From an uncultured Mycoplasmatota bacterium (GTDB lineage: Bacteria > Bacillota_I > Bacilli_A > RF39 > UBA660), in NCBI GenBank assembly GCA_900543675.1, contig UQRY01000006.1, forward strand, positions 1 through 61,572: DNA of 61,572 nucleotides, written 5' to 3'. Positions 8,646-17,128 of the stretch are shown piece after piece. Every line of letters starts with the position of its first letter. Within the stretch, counting starts at the first letter, position 1. The position numbers and the translations under genes were made by a program. Under the pieces are notes generated by a model. The model saw only the letters and a list, made by a program, of their open reading frames with translations, was not told where the DNA came from and searched no databases.

Positions 8646-9875
8646 ATGAGTTTTATTATCCAATCTGTAACTGTGTTACTAGAAGGAATAGTCTCTTTCT
8701 TTTCTCCCTGCGTAATTCCGTTATTACCTATCTATATGGGGTATCTAGCAGGAAATGCGAAAGAAAAAGATAAAGATGGAAATATTATCTATCGAAGAAA
8801 AAAAGTATTTTCATATACCTTATTTTTTGTACTAGGTATTTCTATGTCATTTTTCTTACTGGGACTATCTTTTACCGCAATAGGAAGCTTTTTCAAAGAG
8901 AATCGAGCAATGATTGCGATTATTGGTGGAATAATTATTCTTTTATTAGGTTTATTCCAGTTAAAGATCATTAAATTACCATTTCTTCAAAAAGAAAAGA
9001 AATTAAATGTAAAAATTAACCCTAAAAAGATGAGCCCTATTATGGCATTTATCATGGGATTTTTATTCAGCTTTGCTTGGACTCCTTGCGTAGGACCAGC
9101 CTTATCTTCAGTATTAATTATGGCTGGAAGTGCAGATAGTATGTTACTAGGTAATTTACTAGTGTTTATCTACGCAATTGGATTTATCATTCCTTTCTTA
9201 ATTTTGGGATTATTTACTAGAGAAGCTTTAAACTTTTTAAAACAAAAACAAAATATTTTGACAAAAGCAGTTCAATTAGGTGGTGTTCTTCTTATTGTAG
9301 CAGGAACATACACAGTAATTACGAACGTGAATACATGGCAAGTACAAATGTCTGCGACTAAAGAGAATTGTAAGATAGATAAAGAAACTGGGTTAGCCAC
9401 ATGTCCAGGTAGAACACCTTCACGGCCAAATGATCAAGAAACCGTTTCTCGTATTGAAAAGTTTTCTTTAACTGATCAAAATAACCAAGATCATAATTGG
9501 GAAGACTACAAAGACAAAACCGTATTACTACATTTTTGGTCAACAGATTGTAGTGCATGTAAAAAAGAATTAAACGAGTTACAAGAAGTATATGAACATT
9601 ATCAAGAAAATGAAAAAGATGTAGCTTTATTAACGGTAGTTTCTCCACAAGTAGAAGGAAAGAGTCAAAAACAAATCGAAAAATTTATTGCGAGTAAAGA
9701 TATTACTTTTCCTGTGTTAATCGACAAAACAGGTGAATTCTTCTTAGAATTTAATATTGTTTCTTTCCCTAATACATTTATCGTTAAAGATTCAGAAATT
9801 CATCAGAGTATTCCTGGAGCGACAACAGCGGATAATCTAATTGACCTGGTTGAAAAAGTTAAACGAAACGCATAA
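8646..9875 (+). CDS. CcdA/DsbD-type transmembrane thiol transporter fused to a TlpA-like thioredoxin
   Basis: This membrane protein passes electrons from cytoplasmic thioredoxin to the outside and carries its own extracytoplasmic thioredoxin domain. The first 235 or so residues form a six-helix CcdA domain with the paired cysteines in FFSPCVIPLLP (C22) and FAWTPCVGPAL (C148). After a linker with one more cysteine pair comes a TlpA/ResA-like domain with STDCSACKKEL (C302-S-A-C305) and the cis-proline loop SFPNTFIV. The 409-aa fusion is a known arrangement in Bacillota. Start ATG 8646 is chosen because AGGAGG (8634-8639) is 6 nt away. The TTG at 8640 follows the site directly. Confidence 0.92.
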   Translation: MSFIIQSVTVLLEGIVSFFSPCVIPLLPIYMGYLAGNAKEKDKDGNIIYRRKKVFSYTLFFVLGISMSFFLLGLSFTAIGSFFKENRAMIAIIGGIIILLLGLFQLKIIKLPFLQKEKKLNVKINPKKMSPIMAFIMGFLFSFAWTPCVGPALSSVLIMAGSADSMLLGNLLVFIYAIGFIIPFLILGLFTREALNFLKQKQNILTKAVQLGGVLLIVAGTYTVITNVNTWQVQMSATKENCKIDKETGLATCPGRTPSRPNDQETVSRIEKFSLTDQNNQDHNWEDYKDKTVLLHFWSTDCSACKKELNELQEVYEHYQENEKDVALLTVVSPQVEGKSQKQIEKFIASKDITFPVLIDKTGEFFLEFNIVSFPNTFIVKDSEIHQSIPGATTADNLIDLVEKVKRNA

Positions 9876-9927
9876 GATAATCAAAAAAAAGACAGATAAA
9901 TAAATATCTATCTAGTATTGATAAGAG

Positions 9928-9964
9928 AAGATGATTAAGATGAGTTTTTAATCATCTTTTTTTC
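9928..9964 (+). terminator. Terminator between convergent genes
   Basis: An 11-bp stem AAGATGATTAA / TTAATCATCTT followed by TTTTTTT ends the ccdA-thioredoxin transcript. The minus-strand permease stop codon (9935-9937) lies inside the stem. Confidence 0.85.
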
Positions 9965-10735
9965 TATACAGGAAATAATATAATACATGATACATGAGAC
10001 AATACCTAAAATGACTACTGAAGTGATAACCAGATTAATATTAAATACTTGCGAACCATACATGATTAGATAACCTAATCCTTCTTTAGAAACCAATAAC
10101 TCTCCCATAATTACACCAATTAAAGACATACTGATATTAATTTTAAGACAATTTACGATAGTATTTTTATTACTAGGAACAATTAATTTATAGAATATCT
10201 GATACTTTTTCGCATTTAAAGTCTGTAATAGGCGAACATAATAGGGATTAGTAGAGATGAATCCATTATAGATATTAATAATGGTAATAAAAGTAGAAAT
10301 GAGTAGTGCCATAAAGATAATGGAATTGGTATTCGCACCAACCCAAATGATGATGAGAGGTCCTAAAGCTACTTTAGGCAAAGAATTCATTACAGTTAAA
10401 TAGGGATCGACAATTTTGGCAATCGTTTTATTCCACCAAAGAATAGATGCAACGACAAATCCGATAATTAAGGCAATCCAAAAACTAATTAGCGTTTCAT
10501 ACACCGTAATCCAAATATGATTAAGTAAATTGTTCTGTTGCCATAAAGAACAAAAAGTATCTATTACCTTAGATGGTGAGCTAGATAGAAAAGTATTAAT
10601 CCAACCCATTCGTGCACTAATTTCCCAAACAGCTAAAAAGAAGACAATGATGGCAATTTGAAAGAAAAGTACGATGATTTTATTCCGTTTTCTTTTTCGT
10701 AAAAATTGTTTATGTTCTTCACTATAAGTGGACAT
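9935..10735 (-). CDS. NitT/TauT-type ABC transporter permease
   Basis: This is the inner-membrane permease of a nitrate/sulfonate/taurine/thiamine-precursor family importer (binding-protein-dependent, SsuC/ThiX-like). About six hydrophobic helices are visible, with the EAA-loop region around LNAKKYQIFYKLIVPSNKNTI. It also shows the family pattern of NSLPKVALGPLIIIWVG and GVIMGELLVSKEGLGYLI. The length of 266 aa is normal. It overlaps the ATPase gene by 14 bp (9935-10735 and 10722-11471), so translation is coupled. The operon order on the minus strand is binding protein, ATPase, permease. The binding-protein gene is now split by a mobile element. The substrate cannot be read from sequence. Confidence 0.92.
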   Translation of the reverse strand: MSTYSEEHKQFLRKRKRNKIIVLFFQIAIIVFFLAVWEISARMGWINTFLSSSPSKVIDTFCSLWQQNNLLNHIWITVYETLISFWIALIIGFVVASILWWNKTIAKIVDPYLTVMNSLPKVALGPLIIIWVGANTNSIIFMALLISTFITIINIYNGFISTNPYYVRLLQTLNAKKYQIFYKLIVPSNKNTIVNCLKINISMSLIGVIMGELLVSKEGLGYLIMYGSQVFNINLVITSVVILGIVSCIMYYIISCIEKKMIKNSS

Positions 10736-11471
10736 CTAAATCCCCCCAAATCTGATCATAATAAAAGTTAAATTCTTTGCACTTTCGATTTTGAATCGGA
10801 GTAGATTTGTTCGTCAAATGAATATCATAAATTTTCTTAACAGTAGCCGGACGCTTACTTAATACAACCACTCGATCAGACATTGAAATGGCTTCTGCTA
10901 AATCGTGAGTAACTAAAATAGCTGTCTTTCCTTCATTTTTAATAATTTGGTAAACATCATCTGATAAAGACAAACGAGTCATCGAATCCAGTGCAGAAAA
11001 GGGTTCATCTAATAAAAGGATATCTGGATCCACGGCTAACGTTCTAATTAAAGCTACCCGCTGTCTCATCCCTCCAGATAAAGAATTAGGATATTTATAA
11101 ATAAACTCTCCCAAACCATAAGTGTTTAATAAATCAATAACACGCTGTTTAGTTTGTTCATTTAACGTATGGCTAATTTCTAGGCCAATTAAACAATTAT
11201 CTAAAATAGTACGCCAAGGAAATAAAGCATCTTTTTGTAACATGTATCCCATACGGATATTCTCTTTATGAAAGGTAATTTTTCCTGCTGATTTTTCTTC
11301 CAGATTAGATAGGATAGAAAGTAAACTAGTTTTTCCACATCCAGAAGGTCCAACGATTGCGACAAGTTCTTTATCGTAAATATCAAGAGAGATATTATCG
11401 ATTGCGACAATCTCTCCGCTTGTATCATGGTAGATTTTTTTTACTTCATCAATCGTAAGAATTTTTTTCAT
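10722..11471 (-). CDS. NitT/TauT-type ABC transporter ATP-binding protein
   Basis: This is the cytoplasmic ATPase of the importer. Walker A GPSGCGKTSLL (near residue 40), the Q-loop YMLQKDALFPWRTI, signature LSGGMRQRVAL, Walker B ILLLDEPFSAL and the H-loop LVTHDLAEA are all intact. It is 249 aa, typical of SsuB/TauB/ThiZ-like proteins. Its start is only 1 bp downstream of the stop of the binding-protein fragment, consistent with one operon read from a promoter that now lies beyond the inserted element. The gene itself shows no damage, so the transporter could work again if the element excised. Confidence 0.94.
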   Translation of the reverse strand: MKKILTIDEVKKIYHDTSGEIVAIDNISLDIYDKELVAIVGPSGCGKTSLLSILSNLEEKSAGKITFHKENIRMGYMLQKDALFPWRTILDNCLIGLEISHTLNEQTKQRVIDLLNTYGLGEFIYKYPNSLSGGMRQRVALIRTLAVDPDILLLDEPFSALDSMTRLSLSDDVYQIIKNEGKTAILVTHDLAEAISMSDRVVVLSKRPATVKKIYDIHLTNKSTPIQNRKCKEFNFYYDQIWGDLDVHL

Positions 11472-11472
11472 A

Positions 11473-12178
11473 CTAATCCTTAGTATAAATTAAATCTTCA
11501 TATTTTACCGTATTATCTAGCTCTCCCGCTGCCTTCATAATATCTTGTAAATGATAGAATGAATCTTCTTTGAAATCAGTTGTAGTAGGCCATGCATCGA
11601 TACTGCGGTACCTAGCAATAACTTCTACTAAATCATTCATAGAAGTATCTGGAAAGAATTCAATGATTGCGTTAGCAACTTCCTCATCACTGTGATTGTG
11701 TACATAATCTAATCCTTTTTGGATAGCTCTTGTAAATTTCTCAATGATCTCTGGATTTTCTTCGATGTAACTAGTTCTAGCACTATATGAAGTGTATGGA
11801 ACCACGCCACCAAGTTCACCGATGGATGCTACAATATAACCAAACCCTTGATTTTCAATTTGCGTAGCATTAGGTTCAAATAAGGAAACAAAATCTCCTT
11901 GACCACCCATGAAAGCACCAGACATTGCCGCAAAATCTACACTTGTATCGATCTCTAAATCATTAACAGGATCGATTCCATTCTGTCGAAGTGCCCATTC
12001 AAAAGTCATTTCTGGCATTCCGCCTTTTCTTCCCCCAATAACACTTTTTCCTCGTAAGTCATCAAGAGTAAAGTCTTCATATTTTTCTCTTGAAACTAAG
12101 AAAGACCCATCTTTTTGGGTTAATTGAGCAAATGTTTTTAAGTAATCTTTTTCGCCGGCATTATAAACATAGCTAGCT
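11473..12178 (-). pseudogene. C-terminal part of interrupted ABC substrate-binding protein gene
   Basis: This is the last 234 codons of a solute-binding protein of the NMT1/THI5/SsuA class. Reading from the junction it continues ASYVYNAGEKDYLK, then FAQLTQKDGSFLV and GGRKGGMPEMTFEWAL, all family-typical. The first ATG is at 12018, but homologous sequence extends upstream of it to the junction at 12178, past which the frame meets a TAG in the element. The N-terminal 96 codons lie 4.95 kb away at 17129-17418. Joining + strand base 12175 to 17129 gives 993 nt with no stop except the last codon. The break is therefore an insertion, not decay. Confidence 0.93.
12176..12178 (+). other. Left attachment core (attL/attR) of the element
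   Basis: The shared GCT lies at the left junction, in the context ATAGCTA-GCT-GTCTCC. A second GCT at 12172-12174 is also present, but only the copy at 12176-12178 rejoins the host gene in frame (EASYVYN). Confidence 0.82.
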
Positions 12179-12398
12179 GTCTCCTAAAGGATAATAGTAA
12201 AATAAGAATAGAACTATATTCAATTAAAATATTCAGAAGACAATAAATGATTTCTCTTAATACCGTCTAATTTATTTCCTATATTCCTGTACTAATTACA
12301 GTACTTTTTAAATGAAAAAATAAAGAAAAAAATTACTAGCGGAATAAGCTATATACTTTTTGACTATAAATTGTTAAGATGAACTTGAGGTGTTTATC
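12179..12398 (+). other. Left-end noncoding region of the element
   Basis: This is 220 bp of AT-rich sequence between the left junction and the XRE-ABC gene. It must hold the recombinase half-site and the promoter for the cargo. I see CCTAAAGG near the junction (12183-12190) and TTGACT at 12359-12364 but no well-spaced -10, so the promoter is not assigned. Confidence 0.5.
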
Positions 12399-13382
12399 AT
12401 GAACCAAGAAAAAATGGGATTATTTATTAGTGAACTTAGAAAAGAATATAAACTCACCCAAAAGGAATTAGCCGACAAATTAGGAATATTAGATACTTCA
12501 GTATCTAAATGGGAACGTGGAATCAATGCTCCAGATATTTCTTATTTAACAGAATTATCTAAAATATTTCATGTAACAGTACAGGAACTTTTAAATGGAG
12601 AAAGAAAGTTTAAGAAAAAAGAAATTGATGTTAATCACCATAGTAAAGTATTAGAAGTAACCAATTTATCTAAATCTTTTGGGAAAAGAAAAATTCTAGA
12701 TAATATTAATCTAACCATTTATGAAGGAGATATTATCGGCTTAATTGGTCCAAATGGTGCTGGGAAAACTACATTGATAAAAACAATTCTTCGCCTTTAC
12801 TACTACGATAAAGGTAGTGTAGAAATCTGTGGTTATGATACAAAAAAACAATTAGAACAAGCGCTATCTAAAGTAGGGGCAATTATCGAAAAACCAGACA
12901 TGTATGATCAACTTACTGGACGAAAAAATTTAAAGATAACAGAACTACTAAATAATATTCACGATCAAAAATATGTTGAGGAAATGATCGAGTTTGTAGG
13001 ATTGAAAACCAGAATCAATGATAAAGTAAAGAAATATTCATTAGGAATGAAACAACGTTTAGCGATAGCCAATGCTTTGATAAAAAAACCTAAATTATTA
13101 ATTTTAGATGAACCGACAAATGGGTTAGATCCAAAAGGAATAAGAGAATTAAGACAAATGTTAAAGACGATCAGTCAAGAACAAAATATGAGTATCTTAA
13201 TTAGTAGTCATATTTTATCAGAAGTAGAAAATATCTGTGATCGAGTAGTGATTATTGATCAAGGAAGGTTAGTAAAAGAGTTCGGAATCGAAGAAGTAAA
13301 ATATAAAAACATCAGTTTAGAAGAAGAATACTTTTCTGAAACCGAAAGCTTTGAAAATGGTGAAGAACATGAAAATAATTAA
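12399..13382 (+). CDS. XRE-type HTH domain fused to ABC transporter ATPase (element cargo)
   Basis: A DNA-binding helix-turn-helix of the XRE/Cro class (residues about 5-60; LTQKELADKLGI, SVSKWERGINAPD) is joined to a complete ABC-2 type exporter ATPase. The ATPase has Walker A GPNGAGKTTL, the signature YSLGMKQRLAIA, Walker B LLILDEPTNGLDP and the H-loop ISSHILSEV. Bacillota carry such fusions beside ABC-2 permeases. They are thought to couple regulation to export or self-protection, but the ligand here is unknown. ATG 12399 follows TTGAGGTG by 6 nt. GTG 12390 lies in that site and is rejected. It overlaps the permease gene by 14 bp. Confidence 0.9.
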   Translation: MNQEKMGLFISELRKEYKLTQKELADKLGILDTSVSKWERGINAPDISYLTELSKIFHVTVQELLNGERKFKKKEIDVNHHSKVLEVTNLSKSFGKRKILDNINLTIYEGDIIGLIGPNGAGKTTLIKTILRLYYYDKGSVEICGYDTKKQLEQALSKVGAIIEKPDMYDQLTGRKNLKITELLNNIHDQKYVEEMIEFVGLKTRINDKVKKYSLGMKQRLAIANALIKKPKLLILDEPTNGLDPKGIRELRQMLKTISQEQNMSILISSHILSEVENICDRVVIIDQGRLVKEFGIEEVKYKNISLEEEYFSETESFENGEEHENN

Positions 13383-14979
13383 TTTAGTCAAAAGTGAATT
13401 TATTAAAAATTACAATGTAAAAAGATGGCTAATCATCACCATAGTATTAATCATTGCTTCTCTTTTCCTCATTCGTTATACGGATAATCTTTTGGAAGAA
13501 AAAACAACTTATGATGATACAGGTTTGAAAGTAAGTATCGAGTCTTTCGAAAATGCCCTTAATAATTTAGAAAAAAAAGAAGAAAAAACGTTAGACGATG
13601 AATATGAAATGTTTTTTAGTAGGAACTATATTGACTATATGAATATACTGCTAAACAAAAAAATAAATCATCGGAATGATTGGAAGTTTGCCTTCATCGA
13701 TGAACAAGTATTACCGACTTTATCAGAAAATTTCTTAATCGAAAAAATAGTAAATGAACAAAGATATGAAGAAGTTTCAGAATTTTGTGATTACAAAGAT
13801 AAAAATTCTAGTGTATATGGAATAAAAATATGTCAAAATATTTTATCAGCCGATATCGATAATGGAAGAAATTTGACCAAACTAGAAGAACTATATAAAA
13901 ATAATCTACAAACAATAACAGATTATCAACAATTACTAGAAGAAGATAAATACTATTTATATTTACAGTATCAAGTAGATCATGGAAAAATAGAAAAAGA
14001 CGAATTTGTTCAAATTTTATTAGACAAGAAGGTAGAAACGAATACAGACTTTTTAGGATTAAATTACTTACAATATCAACGCCTAGAAGAAAACGCTAAA
14101 ATAGAAATTATGGATGAAGAAGAGTACAATCAAACATCATCTAGTGATTATGCTTCTTATCAAGAATATGTGACCTATAATACAAAATTAAAAAATGATG
14201 CGATAAAAAATAGAGAAATCTTATTATACAGTACAGAACATGAAATTGAACATGATATTTCTTACAATCTATTAGATGACGTAACAGAAGGCGTTAGATA
14301 TATGAATACCAAAATAAAAGTAAATCAAGTATTTCACTTATCTGTTGTAGTCATGATTATTGTAGCGATTACGAATAGCGGAATTATCAGCCGTGAACAT
14401 AGTAAAGGAACGATAAAAAACATCATCACAACACCGGTTCAAAGATGGAAAATATTACTCAGTAAATTTATCTATTTACTATTAGATACTTATCTCATAT
14501 GGCTATTAGGTCTTGTAATCATTAGTTTACTTGCTGGTATTCAATATGGTTTTAATGATTTATTAGATCCCAAATTAGTCTATGTAGGTGGTCAAGTCAA
14601 AGAAGTAAATTACTATCTCTATATTTTAAAAGATATCTTCCTAGCTAGTATCCCAATCATCTGTTTCTTAAGTATTTTATTCTTCCTATCCGCAGTAACA
14701 TTGAACACTTCTTTAACAGTCGGAATAATCTCTTCTTTATCTGTAGTATCTTTCTTCCTTTGGATTATGATGATAACCAATAGTTTCCCCAATATAGTAT
14801 ATACACCGTTCTGGTATTTAGATTGTGGTTATATCCTAAGTAATGCTGAAATCTATGTTGATTCATTAAAAAATGTTTCATACAACCTAGGAACAGGTAT
14901 CATTAGCTCGTTAGTGATTAGTATTATCCTATATATCCTCACCAATATCGTTTATATTAAACGAGACATCAAAAACTAG
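13369..14979 (+). CDS. ABC-2 family permease with large extracytoplasmic domain (element cargo)
   Basis: This membrane partner of the preceding ATPase has one N-terminal helix (WLIITIVLIIASLFLI), then about 280 mostly hydrophilic, acidic residues, probably outside the cell. About five more helices follow from about residue 325, including the ABC-2 hallmark GIISREHSKGTIKNIITTPV. The length of about 536 aa suits an exporter permease of this kind. The substrate could be a peptide, an antibiotic or a lipid, and none can be inferred. ATG 13369 is preferred over the TTG at 13351 because GGTG lies just before it and it overlaps the ATPase stop. Confidence 0.88.
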   Translation: MKIINLVKSEFIKNYNVKRWLIITIVLIIASLFLIRYTDNLLEEKTTYDDTGLKVSIESFENALNNLEKKEEKTLDDEYEMFFSRNYIDYMNILLNKKINHRNDWKFAFIDEQVLPTLSENFLIEKIVNEQRYEEVSEFCDYKDKNSSVYGIKICQNILSADIDNGRNLTKLEELYKNNLQTITDYQQLLEEDKYYLYLQYQVDHGKIEKDEFVQILLDKKVETNTDFLGLNYLQYQRLEENAKIEIMDEEEYNQTSSSDYASYQEYVTYNTKLKNDAIKNREILLYSTEHEIEHDISYNLLDDVTEGVRYMNTKIKVNQVFHLSVVVMIIVAITNSGIISREHSKGTIKNIITTPVQRWKILLSKFIYLLLDTYLIWLLGLVIISLLAGIQYGFNDLLDPKLVYVGGQVKEVNYYLYILKDIFLASIPIICFLSILFFLSAVTLNTSLTVGIISSLSVVSFFLWIMMITNSFPNIVYTPFWYLDCGYILSNAEIYVDSLKNVSYNLGTGIISSLVISIILYILTNIVYIKRDIKN

Positions 14980-15022
14980 AAAAAATAAATCTAAAAATAA
15001 CGATCGGATATATGATAATTGT

Positions 15023-15082
15023 AAGAAAAATAGGTTAAATATCAATTAGAATCAACCCGATATTGGCCTATTTTTCTTTTGA
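15023..15082 (+). terminator. Terminator between cargo and recombinase module
   Basis: AAGAAAAATAGG (15023-15034) pairs with CCTATTTTTCTT (15067-15078), extended inward by AAATATC/GATATT. It separates the ABC cargo from the recombinase transcript. Confidence 0.8.
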
Positions 15083-15121
15083 CCTTTTTCACTGAAATTC
15101 TACCGAAAAACATAAAAGGGT

Positions 15122-15145
15122 TATAATCTCATAAAATTTTATGAG
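15122..15145 (+). promoter_or_regulatory. -10 box and perfect 18-bp palindrome before the recombinase operon
   Basis: TATAAT (15122-15127) is followed at once by the perfect palindrome CTCATAAAATTTTATGAG (15128-15145), centred at the likely transcription start. Its right arm contains the start of the GAGGTG ribosome binding site. It could be an operator or an RNA hairpin hiding the ribosome site. I see no good -35. Confidence 0.65.
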
Positions 15146-15153
15146 GTGAAAAA

Positions 15154-15420
15154 ATGGAAAACATGATGGATCTTAAAGATTTGATTTTATCAGATAACCA
15201 TTTAAATCTACTCCTTGAAAAACACTTATCCAAACAACTTTATGAACATAATCTTCTTTCCTTTTCCACTTACGAAAAGATGAAAGAAGAAATTGATCAT
15301 GAAATATTAGAAATAACTCAAAATTTAAAAAAGACATTAAAACCAGAATCTTTATCATTTACATCACCACCAAAAGTAAGATTATTTCTCGATAGAAAAG
15401 AGAATCTTAATGATGAATAA
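15154..15420 (+). CDS. Small recombinase-linked protein (88 aa), SHOCT-like
   Basis: This is a charged 88-residue protein whose stop lies inside the recombinase gene (11-bp overlap at 15410-15420), so the two are co-translated. A segment LYEHNLLSFSTYEKMKEEI resembles the SHOCT-type short helical motif seen in small proteins that often precede serine recombinases in Bacillota. An accessory or directionality role for the recombinase is plausible from position, but the sequence does not prove it. GAGGTG is 5 nt before the ATG. No membrane segment. Confidence 0.75.
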   Translation: MENMMDLKDLILSDNHLNLLLEKHLSKQLYEHNLLSFSTYEKMKEEIDHEILEITQNLKKTLKPESLSFTSPPKVRLFLDRKENLNDE

Positions 15421-17095
15421 AGAGAAAAAATATTCATTAGTAGAAGAAATAAGAAGACAAATCTCAACCGGAAAATCGATCTATGATTTAAAATTACGTG
15501 TTACTTTTTATGCCAGAGTTTCAAGTGATAGTGATGAACAAGCAACATCAGTAGTCAACCAAGTAGACTATTTTTGTCATTTAATTCGATCTAATCCCAA
15601 TTGGCTATTCGTAGATGGTTATGTTGACGAAGGAATTAGTGGAAAAAGTGTAAATAAAAGAGAAGCGTTTTTAAAAATGATAGAAGATGCGCAAAACGAT
15701 CAATTTGATTTAATTCTAACGAAAAGTGTACCTCGGTTTGCGAGAAACACTTTAGATAGTATTCACTATACAGAAGAATTATTAAAATATAGTGTCGGTG
15801 TTTACTTTCTAAATGATAATATTAATACTTTTTTACCAGACTCAGAATTTCGTTTAACTTTAATGGCTAGTATCGCTCAAGATGATTTGAGAAAACTATC
15901 AGAAAATGTGAAGTTTGGATTAAAACAATCCATAAAAAGAGGGGTAGTATTAGGAAGTAATAATATCTATGGGTATATAAAAGATAAAGGCAGATTAAAA
16001 ATAGTTGAAAAAGAAGCTAGTATCGTGAAAAAAATGTTCACTTTATACGATAGTTATTCAAGCTTAAAGAAAACATCGCTTCAATTAGAAAAATTAGGAT
16101 ACCTTAATCGTAAAGGAAAACCCTTTGATACAACGACAATTAGAAGAATCTTGATGAATCCTAAATATAAAGGCTATTATTGTGGTAATAAAACAACCGT
16201 CTTAGATTATAAATCAGGAATAACTAAACGGATTACTAAAGATAAATGGGTAATTTATAAAGACAATAAAAAAATTCCTCCTATTGTCTCTGAAGAACTA
16301 TGGGATAGAGTAAATAATGAGCTAGCTAAAAAACAAAACCATTATCATAGTAAAGAGAGGATAAATACGAAAGGTAACTATGCTTACAGTGGAAAACTAA
16401 TCTGTCAAGAACATAAAATAGCCTATACTAGATCAGGAAGAAAAAAGAATCGCCAGAACGATTATCGCTATTGGTCGTGCAGATTATATAAAAGAGGACT
16501 CCAGTACTGTATTAGTCCACTATTAAAAGAAGCTAATCTCGATATATTGTTTCAGTATATAATCAGTAAATTTTTCCCAAACAAAGAAATGATCAAAGGG
16601 CGACTGATTAGTAGAATAAAAAAATACAATATGGATGAAGAACTTACTCAAAAACAATCTAGTATAACGAAGAAACAGATAAATTTAGAAACACAAAAAG
16701 AGAAATTATTTGAACTAGTCAGTAGTAACTATATCACTAATGAGGAATTTAAACAAAAAAATGAAGTCTTGAATCAGAAACTTCATAATCTCAAAATAGA
16801 ACGACAGACTTTAGAAGTAAAGCCAACTGTAGAAGAAAAAAATAAGCAGTTAATTCATCAACTAGATAGAGAACTAGAGATTAAATATCATTTATCTAAT
16901 TATATAGATTTATTGGTAGACCGTGTTTATGTTTCTAAAATAAATAATGATCGCCACTTAGTAAGACTAGAAATAGTGTTAAAAACAGGACTAAATATTC
17001 TGATAGATTATGACCAATTCTCCATGAAACATAAGGAAAAATGGGAACTAAATTCAGACGGGAACTTTGTCCAATTTCTAATAGATAAACCATAA
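15410..17095 (+). CDS. Large serine recombinase (integrase) of the element
   Basis: This site-specific recombinase (561 aa) is of the phage/ICE large serine integrase type. It has an N-terminal resolvase catalytic domain with the nucleophile in YARVSSDSDEQ (S38) and the conserved arginine region TKSVPRFARNTLD. The recombinase domain follows, with TTIRRILMNPKYKG. A zinc-ribbon region has C332, H335, C357 and C367, one ligand being His in place of the usual Cys. A coiled-coil stretch (about 405-480) and a C-terminal beta region complete it. Size and order match enzymes that integrate with a 2-3 bp core. ATG 15410 or 15413 could be used. The gene ends 34 bp from the right junction. Confidence 0.95.
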   Translation: MMNKEKKYSLVEEIRRQISTGKSIYDLKLRVTFYARVSSDSDEQATSVVNQVDYFCHLIRSNPNWLFVDGYVDEGISGKSVNKREAFLKMIEDAQNDQFDLILTKSVPRFARNTLDSIHYTEELLKYSVGVYFLNDNINTFLPDSEFRLTLMASIAQDDLRKLSENVKFGLKQSIKRGVVLGSNNIYGYIKDKGRLKIVEKEASIVKKMFTLYDSYSSLKKTSLQLEKLGYLNRKGKPFDTTTIRRILMNPKYKGYYCGNKTTVLDYKSGITKRITKDKWVIYKDNKKIPPIVSEELWDRVNNELAKKQNHYHSKERINTKGNYAYSGKLICQEHKIAYTRSGRKKNRQNDYRYWSCRLYKRGLQYCISPLLKEANLDILFQYIISKFFPNKEMIKGRLISRIKKYNMDEELTQKQSSITKKQINLETQKEKLFELVSSNYITNEEFKQKNEVLNQKLHNLKIERQTLEVKPTVEEKNKQLIHQLDRELEIKYHLSNYIDLLVDRVYVSKINNDRHLVRLEIVLKTGLNILIDYDQFSMKHKEKWELNSDGNFVQFLIDKP

Positions 17096-17128
17096 ATTTT
17101 CCCTTAACCGACCACAACCTAAATACAT

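Noticed and set aside
12172..12174. First GCT as the recombination core
   Set aside because: Joining there puts the two halves out of frame (EAMFI). Only 12176-12178 restores the protein.
12390..12398. Upstream GTG as start of the XRE-ABC gene
   Set aside because: It overlaps the GAGGTG ribosome site, whereas ATG 12399 is correctly spaced.
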